DNA of 64,000 nucleotides from assembly GCF_047634355.1 (NCBI RefSeq), contig NZ_JBLIAL010000006.1; one strand, 5' to 3'. The notes below the pieces were generated by a model. That model was not told the origin of the DNA. It ran no database searches and worked only from the letters and a program-made list of their open reading frames with translations. Each line of letters begins with the position of its first letter. Within the stretch, counting starts at the first letter, position 1. Shown piece by piece: positions 62,626 to 64,000 of the stretch. This DNA is from Porticoccus sp002341315. Lineage in GTDB: Bacteria > Pseudomonadota > Gammaproteobacteria > Pseudomonadales > Porticoccaceae. Position numbers and translations under genes: made by a program.

Positions 62626-63879
62626 GTGAATTCAATATTACTTGAAGAGATATCCTGTACATCAGAGAAGGGGTTGATCAGGATAAGTTGTTCAGTAGAT
62701 GCTGTCGGTCTCCCCAGTACATTATGGTTTGAGGTTAAGGGGTTAGGCGGGCAAGACAGTCTGGCGCTTAGCTACAATTGGGCGGTGGTGGCTCTTCTTC
62801 TTCCTGCCATGCAGCGTGGCGATAATATTATTGTAAAAGACTGTCTTTCTGAAAAGTTGCATACAAACATCAACAATGATCTGCAGTTATTGTTGCAGGT
62901 TTTTCAACCCTCACTGAAAAAAATTCAAGTTAAATCTGATGCTGTAACCAAAGAGAAAATACTGAGTACAGGCCGTATCGGTACCGGGTTTTCTGCCGGT
63001 GTTGACAGCTTTGCAACTTTGCAGCATTTCTCAAATGAAAACGCATCCACTAGCATTGAGGTAACCGACATTTGTACCTTCAATGTGGGCGCTATGGGGA
63101 GATATGAAAACCCGGATGTCGAGGCCGTATACGACAATTATTGCAAGAGGACTGCCAGATATGCAGGTATGTCAGGTAAAAATGCAATATGTATAAACTC
63201 TAATATAGACTCGTTTTATCGCGGCCTGAATTTTCAAAAAACGCATACGTTCAGAAATATCTCAGCCGCACTCGTTCTGGAAGGCTATTTGGAGTGTTAT
63301 CTGTACGCATCTTCATTTCCATTTGTACATATAGCGGTCACAGAAACCTATGATTGTTCATACTTTGACCCCATATCGCTGCCGATGTTATCGACAGAAA
63401 ATATAACTTTCATGTCGGCAATGGCAGGAATTAACCGGGTAGAAAAAACCAGGCTATTGGCACAATCCCAAGCTGCAACACAGATGCTCGACGTGTGCGT
63501 CGCCAGTGCTGAAACGAGAGAAAAATTAATAAAACCAAATTGTTCAGTATGTTGGAAATGTCAAAGAACCTTGGTCACTCTGGAGGCATTGGGGATTATA
63601 GACAAGTTTAGCTCCGTTTTTGATTTATCTGTCTATAAAAAGGAAAAATACAAATTTTATAGAAACCTGTTTTTTAAGATGCTGGATGGCGACCCGCTTG
63701 CCAAGGAAGCCTTTTATTTGGCAAGGGAGTCAGGGTTAAAAGTTCAGATAAAGATAACTGACTATATTATTGGAGTGGGAAGAACGGGGTTGAAATCAGG
63801 CAATAAAACTTTTAAAAATATTCCATTTATCAAGCATTTTAGGTTGGCACGAAAACAGCGAAGATTGCATAATTATTAA
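62626..63879 (+). CDS. PP-loop ATP-pyrophosphatase-like protein of unknown role
   Basis: The 417-residue protein starts at GTG 62626. Residues 121-130 (GFSAGVDSFA) form a PP-loop, the SGGxDS motif of N-type ATP pyrophosphatases (GuaA, QueC, asparagine synthase). Cys291, Cys306, Cys309 and Cys312 (PNCSVCWKC) recall the zinc site of QueC, but the rest of the protein is not QueC-like: about 110 N-terminal residues precede the PP-loop and a 60-residue basic tail follows. I do not recognise a characterised homologue. It is A+T-rich and next to the sulfotransferase. A surface-sugar or amide modification is a guess only. Confidence 0.7.
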   Translation: MNSILLEEISCTSEKGLIRISCSVDAVGLPSTLWFEVKGLGGQDSLALSYNWAVVALLLPAMQRGDNIIVKDCLSEKLHTNINNDLQLLLQVFQPSLKKIQVKSDAVTKEKILSTGRIGTGFSAGVDSFATLQHFSNENASTSIEVTDICTFNVGAMGRYENPDVEAVYDNYCKRTARYAGMSGKNAICINSNIDSFYRGLNFQKTHTFRNISAALVLEGYLECYLYASSFPFVHIAVTETYDCSYFDPISLPMLSTENITFMSAMAGINRVEKTRLLAQSQAATQMLDVCVASAETREKLIKPNCSVCWKCQRTLVTLEALGIIDKFSSVFDLSVYKKEKYKFYRNLFFKMLDGDPLAKEAFYLARESGLKVQIKITDYIIGVGRTGLKSGNKTFKNIPFIKHFRLARKQRRLHNY

Positions 63880-63895
63880 TTTAGAAATTAGCTGG

Positions 63896-64000
63896 CTATT
63901 TCAATGCCGTTAACAGTTTTTTCTTTGCTTCATCTGCTAGGTTTTCTGGTGATTTTTTGAGCAAAAATTCGCTCATTGACTGTGTTTTGTTATTGGTGGG
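63896..64000 (-). CDS. C-terminal end of an unidentified minus-strand gene (partial)
   Basis: On the minus strand a frame enters at the right edge of the window and runs 34 codons to TAG at 63898-63896, giving ...SMSEFLLKKSPENLADEAKK and a short helical tail. The composition and lack of stops look coding. Helical Lys-rich endings of this sort occur in polysaccharide glycosyltransferases, but too little is present for a firm name. It converges on the PP-loop gene with 16 bases between. Confidence 0.6.
   Translation of the reverse strand, partial: PTNNKTQSMSEFLLKKSPENLADEAKKKLLTALK

Overview
The window looks like a piece of a gammaproteobacterial chromosome with fairly high G+C content. The gene content and order recall Pseudomonas and the marine Cellvibrionales/Spongiibacterales-type lineages; this placement is inferred from protein similarity recognised by eye and from remembered gene order, not from a search. 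Almost all of it is dense, well-ordered core genome. I see no rRNA, tRNA, IS element, prophage or CRISPR array.

Layout. 1-5.9 kb: end of trpG, trpD-trpC, a GFA-family gene, the CRP homologue vfr divergent from an OsmC-family gene, a 525-bp gap that appears to encode two tandem small RNAs on the minus strand, a LysR regulator and coq7. 6-17.6 kb: an MBL-fold hydrolase, then a long minus-strand block read as dsbD, aroQ-accB-accC, prmA, a DUF3426 zinc-ribbon membrane protein with a 21-copy hexanucleotide repeat, and dusB-fis-purH-purD. 17.8-31 kb: a PCu(A)C copper chaperone with a DUF2333 protein, a PAS-GGDEF-EAL protein, a PfkB kinase, PBP1b (mrcB) with a TPR lipoprotein, a DUF1631/PilZ-like pair, an rRNA methyltransferase, rsuA and a HAD phosphatase. 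31-37 kb: rppH-ptsP, an NRDE protein, lgt-thyA-folA. 37-42.3 kb: a TonB2-type energy-transduction operon (DUF3450, TtpC-like, ExbB, ExbD, TonB, TPR) behind a probable Fur box. 42.3-49 kb: ilvD, argE-argA, a small DUF6316-like protein and a solitary GspE/PilB-type ATPase. 49-64 kb: glnE, ilvE and a lipopolysaccharide core operon.

The core operon (waaF-waaC-waaG-waaP, three further kinase-like genes including a double-kinase fusion, and a carbamoyltransferase) is tightly packed with overlapping starts and stops. It predicts a heptose-containing core with several phosphates and a carbamoyl group. Immediately after the carbamoyltransferase, base composition becomes visibly A+T-rich and two unusual genes follow: a sulfotransferase-like protein and a protein with an ATP-pyrophosphatase PP-loop plus a cysteine cluster. 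These look like strain-variable additions to the surface-polysaccharide locus and are one of the two most interesting parts of the window.

The other is the vfr-lysR gap (3770-4294). Two minus-strand units there each have a sigma70-like promoter with 17-bp spacing, a shared upstream element, a CTCCCTC (anti-Shine-Dalgarno) motif and a strong intrinsic terminator, as expected of duplicated regulatory RNAs. They occupy the place where speD sits in Pseudomonas.
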